A stretch of 41,901 nt of DNA from an uncultured Bacilli bacterium (GTDB taxonomy: Bacteria; Bacillota_I; Bacilli_A; RF39; UBA660). The notes under the pieces were generated by a model. It did no database searches, was not told where the DNA came from, and was given only the letters and a program-made list of their open reading frames with translations. This document shows, piece by piece, positions 23,861-32,980 of this stretch. The position numbers were made by a program, and so were the translations under genes. Positions within the stretch are counted from its first letter, which is position 1. Each line of letters starts with the position of its first letter. The DNA is taken from contig CALVQH010000005.1 in the NCBI GenBank assembly GCA_944358115.1, forward strand, positions 1 to 41,901. Reading direction: 5' to 3'.

Positions 23861-24473
23861 TGTAGTATTTACAATTATTTTTAAATAAGCATTCTTCACA
23901 TTGGGGATTTCTAGCTGTACAATTATATCTACCAAATAAAACAAGTTGATGATGTAATCTACTCCATTTATCTTTAGGAAACTTCTTCATTAGTTTTTGC
24001 TCAATTGTAGATACATCATCCTCTTCCTTGGCAAGTCCCAGTCTTTTGGATACTCTAGCTACATGAGTATCTACAGCGATCGCAGGTACATCATAAATAT
24101 TTGATAAGACAACATTACACGTCTTTCTTCCTACTCCTGGTAAACTTTCTAAATACTCTCGATTATTTGGAACGATTCCGCTATAATCATCTAATAGTTT
24201 AGTAGCAATTGTTTTGATATAAGCGGCTTTTTTCGTATGAGAGCCACAAGGTCTAATGATATTTTCAATGTCATGAATATCAGCTTTTTTTAAACCTTTT
24301 AAATCATACCTTTTAAATAATTCTTTTGTTACCATATTGACTCTTTTATCGGTACATTGGGCACTTAGAACGGTTGCAATTAAAAGTTCATAATCTTTAG
24401 TGTAATTCAGCTCACATCTAGCATCAGGATAATACTTATCTAGGATCTTTATTAAATCTTCACTCTTCATCAT
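23841..24473 (-). CDS. nth: Endonuclease III (DNA glycosylase/AP lyase)
   Basis: Base excision repair of oxidised pyrimidines. The helix-hairpin-helix LESLPGVGRKTCNVV near residue 110 carries the catalytic lysine (GRKT), and AVDTHVARVSKRLGL carries the catalytic aspartate. The C-terminal iron-sulfur cluster ligands are CTARNPQCEECLFKNNC, matching Cx6Cx2Cx5C. Length 210 is standard. The start overlaps the dnaD stop by 14 bases, the same dnaD-nth order as in Bacillus. It is the last gene of the mscL-miaA-cca-dnaD operon. Confidence 0.96.
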   Translation of the reverse strand: MMKSEDLIKILDKYYPDARCELNYTKDYELLIATVLSAQCTDKRVNMVTKELFKRYDLKGLKKADIHDIENIIRPCGSHTKKAAYIKTIATKLLDDYSGIVPNNREYLESLPGVGRKTCNVVLSNIYDVPAIAVDTHVARVSKRLGLAKEEDDVSTIEQKLMKKFPKDKWSRLHHQLVLFGRYNCTARNPQCEECLFKNNCKYYKKITHK

Positions 24474-25092
24474 CTAACCAGTTATAATCAAATAACTCAC
24501 TATCCTCCTTCTTACCATCATTATTTTTCAAATGGCTATTTACATCATTCATTGTTTTAAATCCTTTTTTACTCCATTCATATAAAATTCTGTCAATATA
24601 TCTTAGATTTTTTACACCATTATAAACAGCTTCTTTTAGAGCACCTACAATTAATTCTTCACTATAATTATGTTCTAACCAAGCATTAATAATTTCGTAT
24701 TCCATACTAGTAATAGGACGGCCAAATTCCTGCTCAAATTCCGAATAAATATCTGTTTTTATTTCTTTTTTCTGTTCTTTGGTTTCTTCTTCAACAATTA
24801 GCATATAAAATCCATCTAAACTTACTTTTTCAATTAATCTTCCTTCGATATCTTTATCTGTTTTTACATCAATTAATTTTTTTGATAATAAACTATTAAA
24901 GACTTCATAAGACTTATCTAGAGGTAAGCCAATATTTTTACTTAATTCTTCAATATTTAAATAACTATTGTAATCATTATCAAAATAAGTTATCATCAAA
25001 AACTCTTCTAAAGATAGTTTTAATTCTAGACATTTTTTGATAAATAAGCTGTTTGTTATGTATTTTTTACATTTTAATAGTTCAATATTCAT
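24460..25092 (-). CDS. dnaD: DnaD-family replication initiation protein
   Basis: 210 residues. An N-terminal winged-helix DDBH1-type domain (LSLEEFLMITYFDND, LNIEELSKNIGLPLDKSYEV) is followed by the DDBH2 domain, ending in the diagnostic YIDRILYEWSKKGFKTMNDV (YxxxIxxxW). DnaD acts with DnaB and DnaI in primosome loading at oriC and at restart in Bacilli. ATG 25090-25092 follows GGTGAAC, close to the stop of cca, so translation is probably coupled. The position upstream of nth supports the assignment. Confidence 0.9.
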   Translation of the reverse strand: MNIELLKCKKYITNSLFIKKCLELKLSLEEFLMITYFDNDYNSYLNIEELSKNIGLPLDKSYEVFNSLLSKKLIDVKTDKDIEGRLIEKVSLDGFYMLIVEEETKEQKKEIKTDIYSEFEQEFGRPITSMEYEIINAWLEHNYSEELIVGALKEAVYNGVKNLRYIDRILYEWSKKGFKTMNDVNSHLKNNDGKKEDSELFDYNWLDDEE

Positions 25093-25094
25093 GT

Positions 25095-26183
25095 TCACCA
25101 CTCACTTTTATGTTCTTTTAAATATTTGATAATATCCCCTTTTCTATTTCTTATCTTACCACTTATAATTAAATTTTCAATCTCTTTTAAAATAATTCCT
25201 ATTTTTTTAGAATAATCAATTTCTAAAACATTTACAATTTCGTTTGCTTTAATATTTATTTCTTTTTTATCATGGATGGGTAATTCTTTATTAATTTTAT
25301 TAATTTTCTTTTTATCGATATTTAATATTTCACCAGCGACTAAAGATAAGTATAAGCCGTAATGATAAACTGTAAATTTATCAACATGATTGCTGCCTAT
25401 AATTCTTCTTATGGCTGCGATATTGTTTTTTTCTTCTTTCGTAAAAGGAAGCTCTAGATTCATTTTAAATTGAGCGTACATCCCTTCTAAGTTTTTTACA
25501 GGTACAATTTCTTCCCATGAAGTAATTTCTAAGATATTTAATATGCCTAAATCATTTAATAAATTAAAGCCTTTTTTTACATTATTTGATAATAGAATTT
25601 TATCTAATTCTTCTTTTATTCTTGTTTTAGACAAAGTAAGAAGCAAATCTTTATGAGCAATGATTTCTTTATAAAAAATAGAATCTAAATTAAAGTTTAG
25701 GATGGTAGCAATACGGATTCCTCTTAATATTCTTAGAGGATCTTCTTCTATTTTTTTCTTAGTATCACCAATCATTTTTACTTTGAGATTACTTAAATCA
25801 TCAATTCCACCTACTAAATCAATCATTTCACCTTTAGAATTCATACAGATTGCATTAATTGTAAAATCTCTTCTTTGTAGGTCTAAAACTAAGTTATTAA
25901 TATAATTAAATTCTACTGGTTTTCTTCCCTTGTATTTTATTTCTTCCCGATAAGTTGTGATTTCTATGTGATATTCTTTTATTTTAAATTCAATGCCACC
26001 TAGATTTTTAGAAGAAGCATTTGGAAATATTGTTAGTAGTTCTTTTGGGGTTGCATTGGTACAAATATCAATGTCATAAGAAAAAATACCGGCGAGTAAA
26101 TCTCTCACATATCCCCCTACTACATAAGCTTCGTATCCTTCCGTTTCTATTTTTGTTAAAACATTTTTAATTATTTTGTTCAA
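25095..26183 (-). CDS. cca: CCA tRNA nucleotidyltransferase
   Basis: Adds or repairs the 3' CCA of tRNA without a template. Class II features: YVVGGYVRDLLAG with the G-rich motif near residue 20, the DID catalytic aspartates, LQRRDFTINAIC, and EEDPLRILRGIRIAT for head-domain RNA binding. At 362 residues it matches short Firmicute CCA enzymes without an HD domain. The start is a TTG at 26181-26183 directly after GGGTGATAAGA, the same arrangement found at several ATG starts here; an upstream GTG lies within that ribosome-binding site. Confidence 0.92.
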   Translation of the reverse strand: MNKIIKNVLTKIETEGYEAYVVGGYVRDLLAGIFSYDIDICTNATPKELLTIFPNASSKNLGGIEFKIKEYHIEITTYREEIKYKGRKPVEFNYINNLVLDLQRRDFTINAICMNSKGEMIDLVGGIDDLSNLKVKMIGDTKKKIEEDPLRILRGIRIATILNFNLDSIFYKEIIAHKDLLLTLSKTRIKEELDKILLSNNVKKGFNLLNDLGILNILEITSWEEIVPVKNLEGMYAQFKMNLELPFTKEEKNNIAAIRRIIGSNHVDKFTVYHYGLYLSLVAGEILNIDKKKINKINKELPIHDKKEINIKANEIVNVLEIDYSKKIGIILKEIENLIISGKIRNRKGDIIKYLKEHKSEW

Positions 26184-26202
26184 TCTTATCACCCATTTAA
26201 TT

Positions 26203-26610
26203 TTATTTGTTTATTAGTTTTTTTAATCTTTTTATTACATCCTTTTTGTCATGACCATCATATTCATATTTTGATTTATCATATTCTGGTATTTTAAATA
26301 AATCCCAATATTCCAGTTTATAATGGTTACTGATTTGGCCTGTTGGTAACATAGCGACAACTATAAAAGTGTCACTATCAAAACATTCTTCACCATTAAA
26401 ATGTTTTTTACTTTTATATACTTCGTATTTTCCTGCTTCATACCACTCATTAAACAATAAAGCTTGATATAATGCTCGAAATTCATATAAATCTTTAAAA
26501 TTATGATGAGTATCACTAATCATTTTCCCATAAATCATATCTTTCTTTTTTAAAAATTTAATTACTTTATTTAAATATTCAGTTAATTTTAACTTATTTT
26601 CTTCTTTCAT
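26203..26610 (-). CDS. Conserved protein of unknown function (135 residues)
   Basis: Not recognised with confidence. A basic helical N-terminus precedes FRALYQALLFNEWYE, FDSDTFIVVAMLPTGQISNH and HYKLEYWDLFKIPEYDKSKY, then DGHDKKDVIKRL. The last block (WD-F--PE then DGH---DV) resembles a domain often seen in phage-borne and bacterial hypothetical proteins. There is no membrane segment. It overlaps miaA by 17 bases and precedes cca by 19 bases, so it is expressed with tRNA-processing genes; whether it shares that function is unknown. Confidence 0.75.
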   Translation of the reverse strand: MKEENKLKLTEYLNKVIKFLKKKDMIYGKMISDTHHNFKDLYEFRALYQALLFNEWYEAGKYEVYKSKKHFNGEECFDSDTFIVVAMLPTGQISNHYKLEYWDLFKIPEYDKSKYEYDGHDKKDVIKRLKKLINK

Positions 26611-27454
26611 TAATATATTTCTCTACTTCCTTAATTGTGTTATTAAAGTTTTTAAAATCTACATTAAACCAAGTAATATCCATTTGATTATTGAACCAAG
26701 TATATTGCCTTTTAGCGTAGTGCCTTGAATTCTTCTTAATTAAGTCTTTGGCTTCCTCTAGCGAAATGCTACCTTCAAAATACTGGTATAATTCTTTATA
26801 ACCAATTGCTGTTTTGATAGCTTTGGAATTGATGTTTTGATCATAAAAGGATTTTACTTCTTCTACTAGACCTTCTTTAAACATTTCATCTACACGATTA
26901 TTAATGCGGTCATATAGGACGTTGCGATCACAAGTAAGACCGATGTAAATAGCTGGATATAGAGGCTCTGCTTTTTTTGTATTTTCTGTTTCTTTATTTA
27001 GAAAGCGAACTAATCTTTTGCGATTATTTTTATGAATGTTCATATTTGGATCTTTTTTTAGGGCAAGTGCATAGATTTCATCGTTTGTTAGGTCTTCATA
27101 ATTATTTTTGGTAGTATCTTCTTTCCTAAATTCATAACTATATAAAGCGGCTTTTAAATAAAGTCCAGTTCCGCCAACAAAGATGATATTTCTATCCTTA
27201 AATTTTTCTATTAATTCTCTGGCATCTTGTTGATAATCATATACCGTATAATTATCTCTTACATCACTCTTATCAAACAAATAATGGGGAATTCCTTCCT
27301 TTTCTTCTTCTTTGATTTTAGCTGTACCAATATCCATGCCAATATACACTTGCATAGCATCTGCGTTTATTATAATTGCATTATATTTTTTAGCAAGTTC
27401 AATACTCAGTTTGGTTTTCCCAACTCCAGTAGGTCCAACGATTGCTACAATCAT
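26594..27454 (-). CDS. miaA: tRNA dimethylallyltransferase
   Basis: Adds the isopentenyl group to A37 of tRNAs reading U-starting codons. The P-loop [14 protein letters not shown] is at residues 4-17, then [35 protein letters not shown], and C-terminal [10 protein letters not shown] and [11 protein letters not shown]. At 286 residues it is slightly short but complete. The later i6A-modifying enzyme MiaB is encoded nearby at 29753-31168, so the window has the full i6A to ms2i6A pathway. The start overlaps mscL by 4 bases. Confidence 0.95.
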   Translation of the reverse strand: MIVAIVGPTGVGKTKLSIELAKKYNAIIINADAMQVYIGMDIGTAKIKEEEKEGIPHYLFDKSDVRDNYTVYDYQQDARELIEKFKDRNIIFVGGTGLYLKAALYSYEFRKEDTTKNNYEDLTNDEIYALALKKDPNMNIHKNNRKRLVRFLNKETENTKKAEPLYPAIYIGLTCDRNVLYDRINNRVDEMFKEGLVEEVKSFYDQNINSKAIKTAIGYKELYQYFEGSISLEEAKDLIKKNSRHYAKRQYTWFNNQMDITWFNVDFKNFNNTIKEVEKYINERRK

Positions 27455-27849
27455 TTTTCTTCCTTCTTTTCCTTTAATAAATCACGAATTTCTTCTAATA
27501 ATAAGACTTCGTCACTCTTCTTTGGAGGTGCACTTTCTTCTTCTTTCTTTTTGTGATGAGTGATTTTATTAATAAATTTAATAATAATAAAGATGCATAT
27601 AGCAATAATAAGGAAGTCAATTACGCTTTGAATGAAAGCTCCATATTCAATCTTAGTATCACGGAAAGTAATTGATAAGTTAGAAAAATCAACACCACCT
27701 AAAATTAAACCTAAAATAGGAGTTAAAATATTATTTACTAGACTTGTTACAATTGATGAGAAAGCGCCACCAATAATGACACCGACTGCTAAATCTATGA
27801 CATTTCCTCTTGCTATAAATTTTTTAAATTCACTTACTTGTTTTTTCAT
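27451..27849 (-). CDS. mscL: Large-conductance mechanosensitive channel
   Basis: 132 residues, homopentamer in the membrane that opens under osmotic downshock. The N-terminal amphipathic helix and first pore helix are [20 protein letters not shown] followed by [19 protein letters not shown]; a short periplasmic loop and the second helix ([19 protein letters not shown]) follow, then a charged helical bundle tail ([13 protein letters not shown]). Start ATG follows AGGTGAAGT. First gene of the mscL-miaA-unknown-cca-dnaD-nth run. Confidence 0.95.
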   Translation of the reverse strand: MKKQVSEFKKFIARGNVIDLAVGVIIGGAFSSIVTSLVNNILTPILGLILGGVDFSNLSITFRDTKIEYGAFIQSVIDFLIIAICIFIIIKFINKITHHKKKEEESAPPKKSDEVLLLEEIRDLLKEKKEEK

Positions 27850-27893
27850 ACTTCACCTACTTCGTTAAGAATATTTTACCATACTTTTTCAGC

Positions 27894-27929
27894 AAAAAAA
27901 AGTTAATCTATCATTCATGACAAATTAAC
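27894..27929 (-). terminator. Intrinsic terminator after TasA-like protein 1
   Basis: GTTAAT and ATTAAC pair around a 16-base loop, followed by eight T on the minus strand. The left arm includes the end of the coding sequence. Confidence 0.7.
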
Positions 27930-29010
27930 CATTGATTAATGTTGTTCCTTCAAAGAAAGGAATATTTTCATCGCACCATGACTTCGTTGGTTCATTACCA
28001 GCACCAAAACTGGCGGTAAGATCTATTAACATGACGCCATCGTACCAAACAGAAGTTGTGGCATTGTTATTATTATAATCGAGTCGCAATGGATAAGATC
28101 CACTTGTAAAAGAAGAACGGTTATTGACGGCAGATACAATATTCCAAGAACCACTACTTCCTATGGATTGACCTTCCACAAAGGCCGGTTCAGCGATAGG
28201 CCAATAAATTCCTGCTGTTCCACTTGCTCCTTCGTGATATACTTCATATCTAGCATAATAAGTATGACTTGGATCTAAAGCAATACCAGTTGCATTGGAA
28301 GCAAGAATTTCAGGAGAAGAGCTTGTTCCGGTTAATTTATAGGAATAATTGTCATATTTGGCATGAGCAGAATCAAAGGTTCCTCCTGACCAGGTATTAC
28401 TATTTTCAAAGCTTGGATTGGTAATTAAATTGGTTAACTCTATTTGTACCGGACTTGCTACATTATAAACCATGACTTCAGCTTCAAAAGTACTACCCAT
28501 AATATCATTTCCAGCTTCTTCGTCTATCCATAAATATAAATTAAATGTTTTGGTACTGTTTATATTAGGTAAGCTTCCCGTTTCAATAATATAAGAACTT
28601 TTGATATTGCTTGATGATACACCTGATGGTAGACTTGCTGGGGTTAGTGAACTAAGAGCTGTGGCAGTCTCTTTATCTAATGAGAAATTAATATGAGATA
28701 ATAATTCATCGGATGTACTATTTAAAATATTTAGATATATTTGATAGCTATTACCAATTGCACAATTATTTGTAATTGTAAATGTATATGGGGTTAGCGT
28801 CTTAAATGCAGTTTCATTACTCATTGGGTAACTTGTTATATTGATAAAATCACTATCTTGAAAGCTAATATTATAACAAGCTGTATTTAAAACATTGGTT
28901 CCCTCTTGACTACGGTTAAAAGATAAGTAGGCATAGGTAATACTAATTGTTGCAACAACTACAATTAGAATCGAGGATATTAATAGCGCTATATATTTTT
29001 TGTTGTTCAA
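27925..29010 (-). CDS. TasA/camelysin-like surface protein with a C-terminal carbohydrate-binding/tail-like domain
   Basis: 361 residues. Signal or anchor helix YIALLISSILIVVVATISIT followed by YAYLSF, as in SipW-dependent TasA-like proteins. A TasA-type beta domain (residues 30-190) has YPMSNETAFKTLTPYTFTIT, NNC and LYLWIDEEAGNDIMG. The C-terminal part begins TNLITNPSFENSNTWSGG, a jelly-roll-like carbohydrate-binding start, and ends DLTASFGAGNEPTKSWCDE, a segment I associate with phage tail and gut surface proteins. Start: TTG 29008-29010 after GGTGATAAAA. The adjacent 195-residue gene is a paralog of the first half only, suggesting a filament subunit and a decorated or adhesive variant. Confidence 0.65.
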   Translation of the reverse strand: MNNKKYIALLISSILIVVVATISITYAYLSFNRSQEGTNVLNTACYNISFQDSDFINITSYPMSNETAFKTLTPYTFTITNNCAIGNSYQIYLNILNSTSDELLSHINFSLDKETATALSSLTPASLPSGVSSSNIKSSYIIETGSLPNINSTKTFNLYLWIDEEAGNDIMGSTFEAEVMVYNVASPVQIELTNLITNPSFENSNTWSGGTFDSAHAKYDNYSYKLTGTSSSPEILASNATGIALDPSHTYYARYEVYHEGASGTAGIYWPIAEPAFVEGQSIGSSGSWNIVSAVNNRSSFTSGSYPLRLDYNNNNATTSVWYDGVMLIDLTASFGAGNEPTKSWCDENIPFFEGTTLING

Positions 29011-29077
29011 TTTTATCACCACTATCTCACTATATTACATTATATAGTATTTTTTTGTTTTTGAAAAGTAGTTAATG

Positions 29078-29101
29078 AAAAAAACTTCCAATTTGGAAGT
29101 T
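29078..29101 (-). terminator. Intrinsic terminator after TasA-like protein 2
   Basis: AACTTCC-AAATT-GGAAGTT then TTTTTT on the minus strand. The gene's TAA stop is inside the stem. Confidence 0.85.
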
Positions 29102-29687
29102 ACATATGATAATAAACTAATACTCTACCCGTAAAGGTATTACCCATAATAGAATTGTCAGCACTTTCATCTATCCATAGATATAAATTAAACGTTTCTT
29201 TTGCTCCTGGTGCAAGAGAACCAGAGGCAATCATATAAGTAGTATCTAATCCCTCTTCATTCTTAATTGATCCTAAATCATAAGGAGATGCCGAAGAAAG
29301 CATAGAACTGGTATTATCATTTACTTTATATCTTAAGTATGGTGTTAAATTGGATGGTGTGCTTGTTAGGGTACTTAGTGTTACAACATAGTTTACTGGA
29401 TCTGTTGCATTTGAAGTATTACAATTATTTGTGACGGTAAAAGTATAAGGCTTTAATTTCGATAATGCATTGGCCTCACTCATGGGATAGGCATAACTGC
29501 CATCAGCATTTAAAGCAATTGAGTTACTTCCCTCACTAAAGTCAACATCAAAGCATGTTGTAGATAGTTCATTGGGGTCAGTTTGGGTACTTGCTATTGA
29601 ATAATAAGAATAACTAGTTCCAATGGTAATTGTCACTAAAATCATGATTGTAAGTATTCCTAAAGTTATTTTATAACCACTTCTCAT
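29100..29687 (-). CDS. TasA/camelysin-like surface protein 2
   Basis: 195 residues, a single TasA-like domain. The N-terminal helix LGILTIMILVTITIGTSYSY is followed by a Ser/Thr-rich domain with YPMSEANALSKLKPYTFTVT, NNC, SMLSSASPYDLG and LYLWIDESADNSIMGNTFTG. The same order of motifs is found in the first domain of the neighbouring 361-residue protein. Cleavage by a SipW-type peptidase and assembly into fibres is inferred from the family; no active SipW is in this window. ATG follows AGGTGATAAT. Its own terminator separates it from the downstream paralog. Confidence 0.7.
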   Translation of the reverse strand: MRSGYKITLGILTIMILVTITIGTSYSYYSIASTQTDPNELSTTCFDVDFSEGSNSIALNADGSYAYPMSEANALSKLKPYTFTVTNNCNTSNATDPVNYVVTLSTLTSTPSNLTPYLRYKVNDNTSSMLSSASPYDLGSIKNEEGLDTTYMIASGSLAPGAKETFNLYLWIDESADNSIMGNTFTGRVLVYYHM

Positions 29688-29752
29688 ATTATCACCTATT
29701 TTACTATTTATAATTATAAGATATTTTTATCATTCCCACAAGTCTTTTTTGA

Positions 29753-31168
29753 TTAATTTTGTACAAATATTGCTTTTTTTCCATCAAGGCTAAAACTTTT
29801 AGCATCTGTAATTTGAACAGGAATTAGCTTTCCAATATCATCTTGGGCATCATCAATGTTTACTAACTTCATGGTTTTGGTATAACCATATACTTTATTT
29901 TGGCCTTTTTCACTTGGACCTAACACTAGTACTTCTTCGGTCTTACCAATATATTCTTTATTATGCATCAAACTATAAGCATTGATTAATTCATTTAACT
30001 CATGTAAACGATGCTCTTTTACTTCAAGAGGAATGCTATCTTTTATTTTAGCAGCTGGGGTTCCTTCTCTAGGTGAGTAAATAAATGTAAAGGCTCCGTC
30101 AAATTTACAAGTATTTACTACTTCTAATGTCTCAGCAAAATCCTCATCTGTTTCATTAGGAAAACCAACGATAATATCAGTTGTAATGCTTACTCCTTTG
30201 ATTTTTTCTTTAATTTTGTTATAAAGAGTAATGTATTCTTCTTTCGTATATCTTCTTCCCATTAATTTTAGGATTTTAGAGCTGCCACTTTGAAGCGGTA
30301 AATGGATATATGGCATGATATTTGGATATTTAGCAATCACATCAATCATTTCATCAGTAAAATCCCAAGGATGAGAAGTTACAAAACGAATTCTTGGAAT
30401 GTCAGTTTTAGCTACTTCCTCTAAAAGGGTTGCAAAATCATAGCCTTCTTCTAAATCTTTACCATAAGCATTTACATTTTGACCTAGAAGTGTAATCTCT
30501 AAATATCCTTTCTTTTTTAAATCTTCTACTTCTTTTATAATTTCTGGCATTTTACGGCTTCTTTGTTTACCTCTTGTAAAAGGAACAATACAATAAGTAC
30601 AGAATTTATCACAACCATACATGATGTTTACCCAAGCCGTAATTTTAGAATCTCTAACATAATCCATATGTTCATAGACATCTCCTTCAATTGAATAAAC
30701 TTCAATTTGTTGATGCTTGTCTTCTTCTAGTATCATTGATGCCAATTCATCAATATTATGAGTTCCAAAAACAATATTTACAAAGGGATATTTCTCTTTT
30801 AGTGTCGTTGCGATGACTTCTTCTTGAGGCATACAGCCGCCAATACAAATGATTAAATTAGGATTTTCCTTCTTTAAGTGTTTTAATCTACCTAAAAAGC
30901 CAAATACTTTATCATGAGCATTTTCTCTAATCGCACAAGTATTTAAGACAACAATGTCGGCTCTTTCTAATTCTTCTGTTTCTTTAAAACCTAAATTTTC
31001 TAATATTCCTTTGATTTCTTCGGAATCATGAACATTCATTTGACAACCATAGGTTCTTAAATAATATTTTTTGTTTTTAAATTTATCACTCTTTATATTT
31101 TGGGCATCTTTATATTCTACTTTTTTATCTGTTCTTAATCGTGCCTGTTTCATATCTGGTAAATTCAT
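29753..31168 (-). CDS. miaB: tRNA-2-methylthio-N6-isopentenyladenosine synthase
   Basis: Radical-SAM methylthiotransferase acting on i6A37 made by MiaA. N-terminal UPF0004 cluster ligands: YGCQMNVHDSEEIKG, LNTCAIRENA and IGGCMPQEE. Radical SAM ligands: GCDKFCTYCIVPFTRG near residue 190. Then GQNVNAYG, LPLQSGSSKILKLMGRRY, TDIIVGFPNETDEDF, and a C-terminal TRAM domain. The ATG 31166-31168 is preferred to an upstream GTG because GGTG lies six bases before it. An extended -10 promoter precedes it. Confidence 0.95.
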   Translation of the reverse strand: MNLPDMKQARLRTDKKVEYKDAQNIKSDKFKNKKYYLRTYGCQMNVHDSEEIKGILENLGFKETEELERADIVVLNTCAIRENAHDKVFGFLGRLKHLKKENPNLIICIGGCMPQEEVIATTLKEKYPFVNIVFGTHNIDELASMILEEDKHQQIEVYSIEGDVYEHMDYVRDSKITAWVNIMYGCDKFCTYCIVPFTRGKQRSRKMPEIIKEVEDLKKKGYLEITLLGQNVNAYGKDLEEGYDFATLLEEVAKTDIPRIRFVTSHPWDFTDEMIDVIAKYPNIMPYIHLPLQSGSSKILKLMGRRYTKEEYITLYNKIKEKIKGVSITTDIIVGFPNETDEDFAETLEVVNTCKFDGAFTFIYSPREGTPAAKIKDSIPLEVKEHRLHELNELINAYSLMHNKEYIGKTEEVLVLGPSEKGQNKVYGYTKTMKLVNIDDAQDDIGKLIPVQITDAKSFSLDGKKAIFVQN

Positions 31169-31191
31169 TTTATACACCGTCCTTAGGCTCT

Positions 31192-31197
31192 ATTATA
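31192..31197 (-). promoter_or_regulatory. -10 element of the miaB promoter
   Basis: Minus strand TATAAT preceded by TGT (extended -10). No clear -35 box. It lies in the short gap after the YjbA-like gene. Confidence 0.6.
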
Positions 31198-31205
31198 ACA
31201 GATTT

Positions 31206-31850
31206 CTAAACCTTATGGTATGATAATTTAATAATATAGTAAAGTTTTAATATTTCTTTATTAAATTTGGTATCTAAATCATGCATAATATTTTCATAAA
31301 TATAATTAATATCTTCTACTTTTTCCTTTTTATATTCATAATATAAATATTTTAATTTAGCAACTTCTTTGTTTTCATATAAATTCTTTATTTCTATTTC
31401 TATTAATCTTTTGGCTTCTTTTTCTTGTCTTAGTGTGTGATCTATTGGCAATCTTTCTTCTAATTCATATTCAATATTTGTTTCTTTTAAACCATAAATC
31501 ACTTCTAAGACATTTAATTCATCATCAAGTAATAATTTACTTCGGCTTATACTTTTTCCTTCTTTATTAAATTCAATAGCAAAAACATTTTTAGTATCCG
31601 TAAAAAGAGCCGCATATTCAATTCTTTTTAAATCTTTTTTATCACTAATTAGTGTTTTATCTTTTATCATTTCTAGAAAATCAGGATCTACTTTGATATT
31701 ATGCGTTAGAAAATCAAGAAATGTTTTATGCTTTATTTTTATTAAAGGAATTTTTCTCATCAATTCCAAAGAATCAAAATCATTCCATTCATAAAAATCG
31801 TAGGCTCTCAGTTCATTCCAATTTAGAATGACGTCGTAGTAATAATTCAT
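31206..31850 (-). CDS. YjbA/UPF0736 (DUF3603)-like protein
   Basis: 214 residues, cytoplasmic, function unknown. The start YYYDVILNWNELRAYDFYEW followed by LELMRKIPLIKI matches the pattern of UPF0736 proteins ([21 protein letters not shown], then LLDQVPLLKV). The middle (EYAALFTDTKNVFAIEFNKE then SRSKLLLDDE) and the Lys/Glu-rich helical C-terminus (EIEIKNLYENKEVAKLKYLY) also fit. The start overlaps the small membrane gene by 38 bases. It is divergent from, and separated by that small gene from, uppP. Confidence 0.7.
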   Translation of the reverse strand: MNYYYDVILNWNELRAYDFYEWNDFDSLELMRKIPLIKIKHKTFLDFLTHNIKVDPDFLEMIKDKTLISDKKDLKRIEYAALFTDTKNVFAIEFNKEGKSISRSKLLLDDELNVLEVIYGLKETNIEYELEERLPIDHTLRQEKEAKRLIEIEIKNLYENKEVAKLKYLYYEYKKEKVEDINYIYENIMHDLDTKFNKEILKLYYIIKLSYHKV

Positions 31851-32049
31851 TTTTTATCCACCTTTCTAATGATACAGCGATACAAATTATTCCTATTATG
31901 AATAACCAAACTTCTAACCTTCTACTAATAAATTTAACAAAATCTAGGAAACTATACCCGATTGTTAGTAAATTTAAATAAATGATGATAAAAAATAGAC
32001 CAATACTGGTAAAAATAATACCTAAAATGTAAAGTAATATACGAAACAT
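31813..32049 (-). CDS. Small two-helix membrane protein
   Basis: 78 residues with two predicted membrane helices, LLYILGIIFTSIGLFFIIIY and LEVWLFIIGIICIAVSL, joined by a short loop (FLDFVKFISRR), and a basic C-terminus. No family recognised. ATG has a GGGGAG SD. It overlaps the YjbA-like gene by 38 bases, an unusually long overlap that suggests translational coupling, and is divergent from uppP. Confidence 0.7.
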   Translation of the reverse strand: MFRILLYILGIIFTSIGLFFIIIYLNLLTIGYSFLDFVKFISRRLEVWLFIIGIICIAVSLERWIKNELLLRRHSKLE

Positions 32050-32117
32050 GAGTAACTCCCCTATTATTTTATTTCTTAAATTTAAAATTTATTATATAAT
32101 TAAATAGGTGAAGCAAA

Positions 32118-32930
32118 ATGAATTATTTAATTTATATTATTTTAGGTATTATTCAAGGATTTACAGAGCCAATACCAGTATCGTCTAGTGGACATATCTT
32201 TCTATTTAAAAATATTTTTAATTCCGATATGTTTAATGATCTTAATTTTGAGATTGTTTCAAATTTTGGATCCTTCCTTGCTATTTTATTCATTTTTAGA
32301 AAAGAAGTGTGGGATTTATTAAAGGCTTTCTTTTCTTACCTTTTTAAAAAAGAGACGAGAAGTGCAAACAAGAAAAAGTTTAAATACTGTTTGTATATTA
32401 TTGTATCAACAATTCCAATTGGACTTGCGGGAGTACTATTAAAAGATACGATTGAAAGTAAACTACAAAATATTACGCTTTTAGGATTTGCTTTTTTATT
32501 TACAGCACTTATGCTTCTTTTAGTAAAAAACAAGAATGGCAAAAAAGAAGATGGGGATATTACTTTAAAAGATGCCATTATCATTGGTATTTTCCAAATT
32601 GTTGCTTTATTCCCAGGAATTAGTCGTAGTGGTACTACATTAGTTCTCTGTTTACTGGTTGGTATGAGTAGAAGTACAGCCTTAAAATATACTTTCATTT
32701 TATATTTTCCTATTAGTTTAGGTACGATGATTCTTGGTGTTAAAGATATCGTAGAAGCTGGTAATTTAGCAAGTGTTGCTCTTCCTTACTTTTTAGGAAT
32801 GGTAGCTGCTTGTATTGTAACTTACTTTTCTTATCGTTGGTTAAGCGAAATCGTTAAACGCGGTAACTTATGGAAGTTTAGTATTTACTGTGTTTGTTTA
32901 GCAATATTTATCTTTATTTATTTTAGATAG
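32118..32930 (+). CDS. uppP: Undecaprenyl-diphosphatase (BacA/UppP)
   Basis: Integral membrane phosphatase that recycles undecaprenyl pyrophosphate to the lipid carrier of wall synthesis; it also confers bacitracin tolerance. The active-site motifs are IIQGFTEPIPVSSSGHI at residues 11-27 and FPGISRSGTTLV near residue 170. About eight hydrophobic segments are present, and the length of 270 is standard. ATG follows AGGTGAAGCAA. The TAG stop begins the terminator stem. Confidence 0.95.
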   Translation: MNYLIYIILGIIQGFTEPIPVSSSGHIFLFKNIFNSDMFNDLNFEIVSNFGSFLAILFIFRKEVWDLLKAFFSYLFKKETRSANKKKFKYCLYIIVSTIPIGLAGVLLKDTIESKLQNITLLGFAFLFTALMLLLVKNKNGKKEDGDITLKDAIIIGIFQIVALFPGISRSGTTLVLCLLVGMSRSTALKYTFILYFPISLGTMILGVKDIVEAGNLASVALPYFLGMVAACIVTYFSYRWLSEIVKRGNLWKFSIYCVCLAIFIFIYFR

Positions 32931-32950
32931 TCTCAATATGAGGCTTTTTT
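32929..32950 (+). terminator. Intrinsic terminator of uppP
   Basis: AGTCTCA-ATA-TGAGGCT then TTTTT. The stem begins inside the uppP stop codon. Confidence 0.8.
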
Positions 32951-32956
32951 CTTGCA

Positions 32957-32980
32957 AAAAAAAAAATTCCTTACGGAATT
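32957..32980 (-). terminator. Intrinsic terminator of the HD-domain gene
   Basis: AATTCC-GTAA-GGAATT followed by a long T run on the minus strand. It overlaps the end of the HD-domain gene and is convergent with the uppP terminator. Confidence 0.85.
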
